DNA from: Bacillota bacterium
GTDB lineage: Bacteria; Bacillota; Clostridia; Christensenellales; SZUA-584
Assembly: GCA_023436525.1 (NCBI GenBank)
Contig: JAEZIW010000082.1
Span: 1 to 13,422, forward strand
Reading direction: 5' to 3'
DNA length: 13,422 bases
Shown here: one piece after another, positions 6,352-13,422 of the stretch
Numbering within the stretch: position 1 is the first letter of the stretch
How the letters are laid out: each line of letters begins with the position of its first letter
Position numbers and translations under genes: made by a program
Notes under the pieces: generated by a model
Told to the model about the DNA's origin: nothing
The model's database searches: none
What the model saw: the letters and a program-made list of their open reading frames with translations, nothing else

Positions 6352-7047
6352 TCAGTCCTCCGATATATTGGCGATACGGCGGGGCGCTATACCCGCATTT
6401 ACCGCCATTTCCACAGCGTTTGGCACCAATCCCACATCTGCCGGATTGTGCGCATCGCTCGAAAGGATAAATCTCACTTGCGTTTGCGCCGCAAGCTGCA
6501 GATCCTCAACTTTGAGCTCGCTGTGCTTGTTATTGATTTCAAACAGCGTGCCATAGTCCGCACACGCCTGCGCCAGCTTATAATAATCCACGGGCACACC
6601 GTAGCCAGGATGTGCAACCATGGTGATTTTATGCCGCTGTATCGCGCGCATATAGCCTTGAGTCACCGCTTCCGCATGGTGTTTTCCTCTGAAAAAAGTC
6701 CATGCTGTCCGCAAATCACGGCAGATTGCCGTTTTATGATACCCGAGTATCAGAAAATCAAAACGTCCTTTTGGCATATCAACGCTGCCGTCAAGGCCGG
6801 TCAGATTCAGCTCGATACCCGCCTTTACCTCAATGCGCCCCTCGTATAGCCGTTTCACTTTCTCGATATCAGCGAGGTAATTGTTCACCTTTCGCTTCTT
6901 CACACCGTATGAAAAATGCGCGATGCTGTGATCAGCGATACCCACCGTTTCAAGGCCGAGGTACAGCGCAGCTTGCACGTTGTCATCCACAGAGCCTGTC
7001 CCATGGCTGTATACCGTATGCGTATGGTAATCGGCAATCAGCTTCAT
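6352..7047 (-). CDS. PHP-domain metal-dependent phosphoesterase
   Basis: A 231-residue PHP-superfamily hydrolase with a seemingly complete set of metal ligands: His8 and His10 in DYHTHT, His15, His40 in ADHS, Glu79 in GIEL, His104 in GYHK, His146 in AHPG, and Asp198 and His200 in SSDAH. Such proteins bind a cluster of two or three metals (Mn, Zn or Fe) and cleave phosphoesters. The length and SSDAH ending are close to YcdX-type and histidinol-phosphatase-like members, but the substrate cannot be told from sequence. It overlaps the murB stop by four bases (ATGA) and ends one base before rapZ. A PHP gene at this spot is, as I recall, common in Clostridia, hinting at a role in wall-precursor or nucleotide metabolism; that link is inference. 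Confidence 0.88.
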   Translation of the reverse strand: MKLIADYHTHTVYSHGTGSVDDNVQAALYLGLETVGIADHSIAHFSYGVKKRKVNNYLADIEKVKRLYEGRIEVKAGIELNLTGLDGSVDMPKGRFDFLILGYHKTAICRDLRTAWTFFRGKHHAEAVTQGYMRAIQRHKITMVAHPGYGVPVDYYKLAQACADYGTLFEINNKHSELKVEDLQLAAQTQVRFILSSDAHNPADVGLVPNAVEMAVNAGIAPRRIANISED

Positions 7048-7949
7048 CGTTCCCCCACGATTCTCACTTCGGGCTCCAGCCTCACGCCGCAGTGTTCAAA
7101 CACGCGTTTTTGAACCTCTTCAATCAGCGCGATGACCTCCTCCGATGTTGCGTTGCCCGTGTTAATCACAAACCCCGCGTGCTTCTCCGACACCTGTGCA
7201 CCGCCGATACTTAGCCCTTTAAGCCCGGCTTCATCAATCATCGTTCCGGCATAGCCGCCCTCGGGCCGCTTGAATGTGCTGCCCGCGCTTGGGTATTCGA
7301 GCGGCTGCTTGGCGCGCCTCTGTTCATTCAGCGCGCTCAGTTTTTCCATGCTCTCCTCGCGGCAGCATGTGTTGAACCGCAATCTGACACCCGTCACGAT
7401 CAGTGGCAGGCTGCTGAGTATGCTGCGACGGTACCCGAAATTCATCTCTGTATTATTCAGCGCAAGCACACCCGCGGGTGTCGCAAAGGTAACCTCTTGC
7501 ACATAATCGCCGATCTCACCGCCGTAAGCGCCCGCATTCATGCAGACCGCGCCGCCCACCGTGCCCGGAATACCGCCAAGAAATTCAACGCCGCCGAGCG
7601 ACCTTGCCATGGCTTCGCGCACCAGCACAGCCAACGGTGTGCCGCTTTTGGCCGTCACGCAATCTCCGTCGAATGACACCTCCGAGAAATTATCCGCCAG
7701 CTTCATCACAATACCGCGAATGCCCTTGCCGGTAACAAGCAGATTCGTCCCGCGTCCCATCACAAAAAGCGGTGTATCCGTCTGGCGTGCGGTCAGCAGC
7801 ACGTGCTGTACCTCGTCCGCACTCGCGGGCAGCACCATGATGTCAGCACTACCGCCCACTTTAAACGACGTATGCTCGGCCATCGGCACGTCACGCCGTA
7901 CATCCTGAACTTTTTCCGATAAGGCATTAAAAACCTTAACTAAATCCAT
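7044..7949 (-). CDS. murB: UDP-N-acetylenolpyruvoylglucosamine reductase MurB
   Basis: A 301-residue FAD enzyme that reduces UDP-GlcNAc-enolpyruvate to UDP-MurNAc with NADPH, the second committed step of peptidoglycan precursor synthesis in the cytoplasm. The FAD-binding parts are GRGTNLL (65-71) and GGVEFLGGIPGTVGGAVCMNAGAYGGE (119-145). The catalytic region has YRRS (173-176) and PSAGSTFKRP (220-229) with the proton-donor Ser224, and the C-terminal LEPEVRIVG (291-299). Length and motifs fit type II MurB, the Gram-positive form lacking the tyrosine loop of E. coli MurB. An AGAGG element lies seven bases from the ATG. The 59-bp gap to uvrC is the largest in this gene run, so a secondary promoter is possible; the best candidate (TTGCTT-17-TAAAGT) is poor. 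Confidence 0.96.
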   Translation of the reverse strand: MDLVKVFNALSEKVQDVRRDVPMAEHTSFKVGGSADIMVLPASADEVQHVLLTARQTDTPLFVMGRGTNLLVTGKGIRGIVMKLADNFSEVSFDGDCVTAKSGTPLAVLVREAMARSLGGVEFLGGIPGTVGGAVCMNAGAYGGEIGDYVQEVTFATPAGVLALNNTEMNFGYRRSILSSLPLIVTGVRLRFNTCCREESMEKLSALNEQRRAKQPLEYPSAGSTFKRPEGGYAGTMIDEAGLKGLSIGGAQVSEKHAGFVINTGNATSEEVIALIEEVQKRVFEHCGVRLEPEVRIVGER

Positions 7950-8008
7950 ATAAAACCTCTCTCCTCCACTTTACAACAGCATCTCCCATCAAGCAATACG
8001 TTTTATAT

Positions 8009-9835
8009 TTACGACTGCTCGGATTCAAAGTATTCCACCACCGCCTGTGCCGAGCGCATATCCATACCCGGCACCGCTGCAATCTCTTCAAAACCGGCGG
8101 CCCTTAAATCGCCCACCGTCTCAAAGGCCTTGAGCAGCGCCTTAACACGCGACGGCCCCACATGCGGAATTTTTAACAGCGCACTGTCTTCCACTTTTTT
8201 CAGCCGCAGATTGCGGTGATACGTGATTGCAAACCGGTGTGCCTCATCGCGGATGCGCGTTAACAGCCCCAGCGCGTGGCTCCTTTTATCCAGCAGCACG
8301 GGGTCGCTCTTGCCCACCACGAAAACCTCCTCCTCGCGTTTGGCAAGGCTGATGAGCGGCAGGTCTTCCAGCCCGAGCGAACAAAGGGCATCATACGCAA
8401 AAGAGAGCTGCCCCTTGCCGCCATCCACAATAATCAGCGACGGCAGCTCATCAAAGCCCTCTTTGCCCTGCAAGGCGTCTTTGAGCCGCCTTGTAAGCAC
8501 TTCGTTCATTGAAGCAAAATCGTTTGCGCCTTCCACTGTTTTAATGCGAAAGCGGCGGTACGATTTCTTTTCGGGCTTGCCGCCGCGAAACACCACCATG
8601 GATGCGACGGAATCCGTACCCTGTATATTCGAAATATCGTAGCACTCCATGCGGTCGATCGGTGTCTCAAATCCGAGCGCCACCTGCAACTCCTTGAGCG
8701 CGCCAACCGTCGTATCATAATCACGTGCAATGCGCGCCAGCCGCCGTTCCAGCGCTTCCGTCGCATTACCGAGCGCCATATCGGCGAGCCGTTTGTTATC
8801 GCCTTTTTCGGGCACATGCAGCGCCACACGTGAACCGCGCTTTTCCGTCAGCCACTGCTCAATCAGTTCCTTTTCTTCGGGCATCACGTTCACGTAGATT
8901 TGTTTGGCAACGCCGTCAACACTTGAATAATACTGCTTAATCATATGCGAGAGCACCTGCGGCGGTGCCTCGCCCGCGCAGCTCATAAAATAACGCTCGG
9001 TGTGGTTAAGCTCACCGCGCCGCACAAACAGGCCCTGTACCACAGCCTCATCGCCCTGCTGATACACGGCGAACACGTCCTTGTCATTAAGGTCCGGAAA
9101 TCCCGCCTTCTGCTTTTCAAAAAGACGGCGCAGCGCCAAAATACGGTCGCGAATCACACCCGCTTTCTCATACTCCATGTTCTGTGAAGCGGCCTTCATA
9201 TCCTCCTGCAGCTGCTTCTCCAGCCCCTTATAGCGGCCCTGAAGAAACTCCGCCACCTCGTCTACCATGCGCTTGTATTCGTATTCACTGACCTTGCCTG
9301 CACACGGTGCCAGGCAGCGCCCCATCTCATAGTTGATGCAAGGGCGGCCGGATTTTGCGCCGGTCAGTTCCTTTTTGCATTGGCGAACAGGGAACACACG
9401 CGTCACGGTATCGAGCACGTCGTGCAGTATATGCGCTGCGATATACGGCCCGTAGTATTTCGCGCCGTCGCTGACCACCTTGCGCGTCACGCTGATGCGC
9501 GGAAACTTTTCGTTGTAATCAATGCGGATGTATGGGTAGTGCTTGTCGTCGCGCAGCATGATGTTGTAATACGGGCTGTACCGCTTGATCATGTTGCATT
9601 CAAGAATCAGCGCTTCAATCTCCGTCTGGGTAAGGATATAGTCAAAGTCGGCAATCTCAGCCACCAGCGCCGCCGTTTTGGGCTCCTTGCGCGTATTTTG
9701 AAAATAGCTGCTGACGCGGTTTTTAAGCGCGAGCGCTTTGCCAACGTAAATAACTTTGCCATCGGCGTTTTTCATCAGATAAACACCGGGCGTTTTGGGC
9801 AGCGTCTTTAGCTTGTCACGGATCTCGTCGTTCAT
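8009..9835 (-). CDS. uvrC: Excinuclease ABC subunit C (UvrC)
   Basis: A 608-residue dual-incision nuclease of nucleotide excision repair, acting with UvrA and UvrB in the cytoplasm. The domain order is complete: an N-terminal GIY-YIG nuclease (about 13-95, with PGVYLM and VIYVGKA) for the 3' cut; a cysteine cluster C153, C166, C174, C178, the spacing reported to hold a 4Fe-4S cluster in E. coli UvrC; a UVR domain that binds UvrB (about 203-238); an RNase H-like nuclease for the 5' cut with CYDISNIQG (Asp400), IIVDGGKGQL (Asp471) and EAHRFAI (His533); and a C-terminal pair of helix-hairpin-helix motifs (about 552-600). It starts one base after the penicillin-binding-protein stop, so it is probably cotranslated with wall-synthesis genes. 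uvrA and uvrB are not in the window. Confidence 0.97.
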   Translation of the reverse strand: MNDEIRDKLKTLPKTPGVYLMKNADGKVIYVGKALALKNRVSSYFQNTRKEPKTAALVAEIADFDYILTQTEIEALILECNMIKRYSPYYNIMLRDDKHYPYIRIDYNEKFPRISVTRKVVSDGAKYYGPYIAAHILHDVLDTVTRVFPVRQCKKELTGAKSGRPCINYEMGRCLAPCAGKVSEYEYKRMVDEVAEFLQGRYKGLEKQLQEDMKAASQNMEYEKAGVIRDRILALRRLFEKQKAGFPDLNDKDVFAVYQQGDEAVVQGLFVRRGELNHTERYFMSCAGEAPPQVLSHMIKQYYSSVDGVAKQIYVNVMPEEKELIEQWLTEKRGSRVALHVPEKGDNKRLADMALGNATEALERRLARIARDYDTTVGALKELQVALGFETPIDRMECYDISNIQGTDSVASMVVFRGGKPEKKSYRRFRIKTVEGANDFASMNEVLTRRLKDALQGKEGFDELPSLIIVDGGKGQLSFAYDALCSLGLEDLPLISLAKREEEVFVVGKSDPVLLDKRSHALGLLTRIRDEAHRFAITYHRNLRLKKVEDSALLKIPHVGPSRVKALLKAFETVGDLRAAGFEEIAAVPGMDMRSAQAVVEYFESEQS

Positions 9836-9836
9836 C

Positions 9837-11216
9837 TCAGTATCCCAAATCTATCGCTTTGCCCAGCACCTTTTTCGCCGCAGGCGCCGCGTGAGACCCG
9901 CCCGATCCCGCTTTTTCCACCACCACGGCGATGGCCAGCGGATGGGCTTCGTCTTTTATGAAGCCGACAAACCACGCGTGTTCCTCGTTGCCGTTTTCGC
10001 CTGCTATTTCGGCGGTGCCCGTTTTGCCGCCCACGGTAACGCCTTTGATTGCGGCCTTTTTGCCGGTGCCGTTCTTCACCGCGTTCACCATCATATCTTT
10101 AAGCAGTGTGGTGTCGCTCAAAGGGTGTGCCGCCACCGAAGGCGCCAGAGTGTACGTCTGCGCATCGCCGTATGTCACACTGCTGAGCAGCTTGGGTTCC
10201 ATCATTACGCCGTCGTTCGCTATGCACGCTGCAATCATGCATGCGTGCAGCGGCGTGATCAAATCGTGGTATTGCCCGATGGCTGACCATCCAAGGTTCG
10301 TGCCAGTATCGGCCGTTTCAAACACGCTTTCCCCCATCAGCACATCTTTAAACATCAGATCGCTGTTGAACAAAAACTTGTTTGCTTCACTGGCGAGCCT
10401 GTCTTTGCCGAGCTGCTGTGCCGCTTCCGCAAAATAGACGTTGCAGGAATGCTGAATCGCCTCTTCCAGATTTTCCACTCCGTGTTCACCCGTGCAAGCA
10501 ATCGACTGCCCATCAATCTCGGTGCTGCCGCTGCAGGTAGTTTCAAAGCCTTGCAGGCCGTTCTCAATCAGCGCTGCCGCCGTTATCAGCTTAAACGTGC
10601 TGCCGGGCGGATATAGGCCCGTGAAGGCACGGTTCACCAGCTCGCTCTCGCCCCCGCCCTCTAAGAACTTGTCCATGTCAGCCGGGTCAAACGTGGGGGA
10701 TGACGCACTCGCCACGATTTCGCCCGTTTTATAATTCATCACCACAATCGCGCCGTCATTATCGCCAAGGGCTGAGCGCGCGGTTTCACAAAGCTCAGCG
10801 TCTATCGTCAGCTTAACATCGCCGCCGCGCCTTTCCTCGCCGGTGACGAGGCCCACAATACGCGAAATATCGTCCTGATCAAAACCGTACAGGTGTTTGG
10901 CGAACATCGTCTGTGCGCCGTATGTCATACCATAGCTGTCGCCGATGATATGAGACACCGCTTTGCGCATGCTTTTATCGTTCACATAAACCCGCTCGTC
11001 TCCTTTGGTATACAGCAGCTTTTGGCCTGTTCTGTCCATCAGGTCGCCGGGTTTCACGTTCGATTCCACCTGCTGGATGCGCGGGTTGTAGGGCGTGACA
11101 AACCAGCGTTCGCCGTATATCACCACCACGCCGCCAAGATACAGAGCCAACCCCGCAAACATCACGGAAAACACGATCATCAGTGTGCGTATATTGCGCC
11201 GCAGCACGTTTTTCAT
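9837..11216 (-). CDS. Class B penicillin-binding protein (PbpA/FtsI type transpeptidase)
   Basis: A 459-residue membrane-anchored D,D-transpeptidase that crosslinks peptidoglycan outside the cell. It has a short cytoplasmic N-terminus and one membrane helix (about 11-34), a compact pedestal region (about 45-130), and the transpeptidase domain with all three active-site motifs: SxxK as PPGSTFK (203-209, Ser206), SxN as HSCN (256-259), and KTG in GGKTGTAE (396-403). Cys228 and Cys241 may form an extracellular disulfide. It is short for class B, resembling mycobacterial PbpA rather than long FtsI or PBP2. It overlaps the SEDS gene by four bases (ATGA), as expected for a SEDS-bPBP pair acting as one synthase. 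Division versus elongation cannot be assigned from sequence. Confidence 0.92.
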   Translation of the reverse strand: MKNVLRRNIRTLMIVFSVMFAGLALYLGGVVVIYGERWFVTPYNPRIQQVESNVKPGDLMDRTGQKLLYTKGDERVYVNDKSMRKAVSHIIGDSYGMTYGAQTMFAKHLYGFDQDDISRIVGLVTGEERRGGDVKLTIDAELCETARSALGDNDGAIVVMNYKTGEIVASASSPTFDPADMDKFLEGGGESELVNRAFTGLYPPGSTFKLITAAALIENGLQGFETTCSGSTEIDGQSIACTGEHGVENLEEAIQHSCNVYFAEAAQQLGKDRLASEANKFLFNSDLMFKDVLMGESVFETADTGTNLGWSAIGQYHDLITPLHACMIAACIANDGVMMEPKLLSSVTYGDAQTYTLAPSVAAHPLSDTTLLKDMMVNAVKNGTGKKAAIKGVTVGGKTGTAEIAGENGNEEHAWFVGFIKDEAHPLAIAVVVEKAGSGGSHAAPAAKKVLGKAIDLGY

Positions 11217-12463
11217 ATCACAGCACCTCCCGCTTTTTTGATGACCGTTTCATCGCGCTCACCGTTTTTCACATTGACACCCTCAATAATGCCCACAAGC
11301 GTGAGGCACGCAAGCATGGAACTGCCGCCTGCGCTGATAAACGGCAGCGTGATACCCGTGAGCGGAATCAGCTTGATAACGCCGCCGATGATAATGAACG
11401 ATTGCAGCGAGAGCATACATGTCGCGCCGAATACAAGCAGCGCATCGAACCGCGAGCCCGCGTTCATCGCAATGATCATTCCGCGGACAATAAACACAAG
11501 ATACAAAAGAATCAGTATCGCGCCAAATATAACGCCGAATTCCTCGCAGATGATAGCAAATATAAAATCACTTGTGTTAACAGGCACCGCGTTTGGAAAC
11601 CCGAGCCCGAGCCCAGCGCCAAAGGCACCGCCTGCCGCAATGGCCATGAGCCCCTGAACAATCTGGTAGCCTTGGGTTCTGTGATAGCTCCACGGGTCCT
11701 GCCAAATCTGCACCCGCGTTTTAACATGGGGAAACATATAGTAGCTGGCAACCGCCCCCGCGCCCGCCACGCCAAGCCCCGCAAACGTGAGCAGCGTGCG
11801 CCCGGTTCCCGCGAAAAACATAACAAGGAATGTGCCCGCATAAAGCAGCGCCGCGCCCAAATCGTTAGACAGCACCAGCGTGATGATGCAGGCTCCCGCA
11901 AAGCCCGCATACGCGATAATGGCGAGCGTCGGGCGCCGTTCGGCAAAGAAGTAAGCGGAAACGATGATATAAAGCACCTTGGCAACTTCGCTGGGCTGCA
12001 GCGACATTCCCCCGATATTAACCCAGTTTCGTGCACCGCCCACCGTTTTGGCGAATAAGAACGAAAACGCAATCAAGCCGAATGCACCCACCATCATCAG
12101 GTAATTAAGCCGCCCGAAGTCGGTCGCGCGCTTAATAATCACAATGGTAACGTATAACACCACCGTGCCGATGACAAGCCAAATAAGCTGCCGCCAAGCC
12201 GTTTCCAGATTCAGCCTTGCCAGCATCACCAGCCCGACACTCGCGAGGAAAAAGCAGATAACCAACGTGATGCGGTCAACATGACGGAAAATAAGCGCCG
12301 CAAGATTATATGCCAGCAGCATCACGAGCGCCGCACCCAGCCCAAAAATGGCATATTCAATATTAAACACACCTTCACGAAATGAAAGCAGTGCGCATGC
12401 AGACATAATAAAAAGGATTGTCAGCGCCAGCATTGCGCCGGCACCCCTTCTTTGCAGAACCAT
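11213..12463 (-). CDS. SEDS-family peptidoglycan glycosyltransferase (FtsW/RodA/SpoVE)
   Basis: A 416-residue polytopic membrane protein with about ten hydrophobic helices starting near residue 11. SEDS proteins polymerise lipid II into glycan strands in partnership with a class B PBP. Family landmarks: GGARNWVNIGGMSLQPSEVAK (142-162), SNDLGAALL (199-207), NTSDFIFAIICEEFG (296-310) with Asp299 at the position of the essential SEDS aspartate, and PLTGITLPFISAGGSS (367-382). GAAGGAAGG formed by the end of the upstream FHA gene is its ribosome site. FtsW, RodA and SpoVE cannot be separated by eye. The order FHA - SEDS - PBP resembles the actinobacterial fha-rodA-pbpA cluster, but no kinase or phosphatase gene is beside it here. 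Confidence 0.93.
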   Translation of the reverse strand: MVLQRRGAGAMLALTILFIMSACALLSFREGVFNIEYAIFGLGAALVMLLAYNLAALIFRHVDRITLVICFFLASVGLVMLARLNLETAWRQLIWLVIGTVVLYVTIVIIKRATDFGRLNYLMMVGAFGLIAFSFLFAKTVGGARNWVNIGGMSLQPSEVAKVLYIIVSAYFFAERRPTLAIIAYAGFAGACIITLVLSNDLGAALLYAGTFLVMFFAGTGRTLLTFAGLGVAGAGAVASYYMFPHVKTRVQIWQDPWSYHRTQGYQIVQGLMAIAAGGAFGAGLGLGFPNAVPVNTSDFIFAIICEEFGVIFGAILILLYLVFIVRGMIIAMNAGSRFDALLVFGATCMLSLQSFIIIGGVIKLIPLTGITLPFISAGGSSMLACLTLVGIIEGVNVKNGERDETVIKKAGGAVI

Positions 12464-12466
12464 GTG

Positions 12467-12910
12467 TTATCCTTCCTTCAAAAAGACTTTTGCAACCACG
12501 TTACCAAAGCAGACAATATCGCGGCTCTTGAGCGTCATGCTGCCGTTCAGCTTCACGCCGTTCACCGTCACGTCGCCGCGCCCCACTTGGCTGAGCACCA
12601 CTGTGCCGTCATCCCGAAGGTATATATGAGAGTGCGTCTTGTCCACACTGCGATCGGCAAAAATGATATCGGCGTTACGCGAGCGGCCGATGGTGTTGTT
12701 CTCAAGCAGCGTGACATTCTCGCCCATCACATCATCCGGCCCCGAAATAACCGCCAGGTAGCCGATGCTGCTCTGCGCCACATCCAGCACCATGCGTTTG
12801 TCTCTGTATTCTTTTATGGACAGGCTTGTGACGCCCAGCACAATAATCACCGCCACGATTAAAAACCAATAGCGCAGTGTCAGTGCGGTCGCTTCGTACA
12901 ATCCGTTCAT
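12467..12910 (-). CDS. Membrane-anchored FHA-domain protein
   Basis: A 147-residue protein with one N-terminal membrane helix (about 12-30, YWFLIVAVIIVLG) and a C-terminal forkhead-associated domain (about 50-145). FHA domains bind phosphothreonine peptides; seen here are the IGRSRNADI segment with the conserved Arg, the DKTHSHIYL histidine motif, and TVNGVKL with the conserved Asn. The usual Ser of the SRxH motif is Asp. The ATG at 12910 is preferred to an in-frame GTG at 12919 because the AAGAGGTG ribosome site overlaps the GTG and is correctly spaced for the ATG. As first gene of the wall-synthesis run it probably recruits or regulates the SEDS-PBP pair in response to Ser/Thr phosphorylation; that is inferred from the actinobacterial parallel. 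Confidence 0.85.
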   Translation of the reverse strand: MNGLYEATALTLRYWFLIVAVIIVLGVTSLSIKEYRDKRMVLDVAQSSIGYLAVISGPDDVMGENVTLLENNTIGRSRNADIIFADRSVDKTHSHIYLRDDGTVVLSQVGRGDVTVNGVKLNGSMTLKSRDIVCFGNVVAKVFLKEG

Positions 12911-12936
12911 GCAAGTCACCTCTTAGATGCCATTGT

Positions 12937-12966
12937 ATCATATTTGTGCGAAAGTTAATCCTACAA
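12937..12966 (-). promoter_or_regulatory. Candidate promoter of the FHA-to-crh gene run
   Basis: On the minus strand TTGTAG (12966-12961) and TATGAT (12942-12937) are separated by 18 bp, 27 bp before the FHA ATG. The -10 box is good and the -35 is moderate. No better candidate was seen in the 12925-13082 gap, which otherwise holds no recognisable gene or clear terminator for the sodC-like gene. Confidence 0.45.
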
Positions 12967-13082
12967 CTTTTTTATAGTCATGTGAACAATTTGTGTCTTT
13001 GCTGTGACAGGCTGTCCCGTTTTTGGCGAACATATAAACCGGTTTCAATCTCAGCGAATAAAAAACGTAGATGATATTGCCT

Positions 13083-13422
13083 TTACACAGCTTGTATGAT
13101 TCCGCAGCCGATTCGCTCCCCCGCGTCCCCGGCCGGCTGCGAGGTATAGTCGTCTCTTTGCGCGTGTATCACAATTGAACGGCCAATCACATCACAAACC
13201 GAAAAACGCGTGGTCATAAACGACAGCCACGCCTCGTTTTGGCCGGTAGCCATCAGCATCGGAAAATCGCCCGCATGCTGCGGATGCGGCACGTTCAGTG
13301 GATTATAATGGCCCTTAGCGCTCGCAAAATCGGGCGGCAGACAGCTGCCGCGTTCATGCAGATGAAATCCGTAAAACCCCGTTTCGCTATGCGGCAGGCC
13401 CTTCACCTGCGCCTCCACTCTC
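13083..13422 (-). CDS. sodC: Cu/Zn superoxide dismutase family protein (5' end outside window)
   Basis: About 112 C-terminal residues of a Cu/Zn SOD; the reading frame stays open to the window edge, so the N-terminus and any signal peptide are missing. The metal-ligand pattern is complete: GFHLHE (two Cu His), GHYNP (bridging His), VPHPQHAGD (two Zn His and the Zn Asp) and VIHA (last Cu His). The catalytic Arg in GERIGCG and a likely disulfide pair (Cys in RGSC and in IGCG) are also present. The enzyme converts superoxide to oxygen and hydrogen peroxide, normally outside the cytoplasm. The short loop between the Zn ligands is, as I recall, typical of Gram-positive family members. A GTG at 13416-13418 is in frame but lies inside the fold and is not a plausible start. 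Confidence 0.9.
   Translation of the reverse strand, partial: RVEAQVKGLPHSETGFYGFHLHERGSCLPPDFASAKGHYNPLNVPHPQHAGDFPMLMATGQNEAWLSFMTTRFSVCDVIGRSIVIHAQRDDYTSQPAGDAGERIGCGIIQAV

Noticed and set aside
7950..8008. Promoter between uvrC and murB
   Set aside because: The best pair of boxes (TTGCTT and TAAAGT, 17-bp spacer) matches the consensus poorly, so it was not listed as a feature.
11183..12058. Long plus-strand open frame of 291 codons opposite the SEDS and PBP genes
   Set aside because: It is rich in Arg, His and Ala as expected of an antisense shadow of membrane-protein codons. The opposite strand holds unmistakable conserved genes.
12911..12919. GTG start nine bases upstream for the FHA gene
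   Set aside because: The AAGAGGTG ribosome site overlaps this GTG and is correctly spaced for the ATG at 12910.
13005..13015. GACAG-G-CTGTC inverted repeat downstream of the sodC-like gene
   Set aside because: Only five base pairs and no T tract on either strand, so neither a terminator nor a convincing operator.

Overview
The window reads as chromosomal DNA from a Gram-positive member of the Clostridia or a close relative. The signs are strong AGGAGG-type ribosome binding sites, a murB-PHP-rapZ-whiA-HPr/Crh cluster, a NifU-like/GGGtGRT gene pair, and moderate GC content by eye. The genus cannot be fixed from the sequence. No tRNA, rRNA, transposase, phage gene or CRISPR array was seen.

Layout. 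Positions 1-1110 hold the rightward end of a small operon: the last codons of a probable NifU-like Fe-S scaffold gene, then a complete GGGtGRT-family gene of unknown function, closed by a strong intrinsic terminator. Positions 1144-1450 are a non-coding array of about four diverged direct repeats, each carrying a CGCGG-ATAA-CCGCG hairpin. Everything after that is on the minus strand. Read in the direction of transcription (right to left) it runs: a truncated Cu/Zn superoxide dismutase gene at the right edge; a tightly packed nine-gene run (FHA protein, ftsW/rodA-type SEDS gene, class B penicillin-binding protein, uvrC, murB, PHP-domain gene, rapZ, whiA, crh-like HPr gene) ending in a terminator at 4242-4277; an rnk/GreA-type gene with its own good promoter and a leader hairpin; an mreB/mbl gene; and a ribokinase gene.

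How the genes fit together. The nine-gene run joins septal or lateral wall synthesis (SEDS glycosyltransferase with its transpeptidase partner and a membrane FHA protein) and the peptidoglycan precursor enzyme MurB to the conserved rapZ-whiA-crh regulatory block. The excision-repair gene uvrC is embedded between them. Genes overlap or lie within a few bases of each other except for 59 bp between uvrC and murB. MreB further along adds another cell-shape function.

Most unusual points: (i) the HPr-family protein has lost the phosphorylatable His15 and its neighbours but keeps Ser46, as in Bacillus Crh; (ii) yvcK and hprK, often found in or near this cluster, are absent from it here; (iii) the intergenic repeat array; (iv) a perfect 12-bp-arm palindrome just downstream of the rnk promoter. 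No wholly new multi-gene system is evident; most of the window is well-conserved housekeeping sequence.
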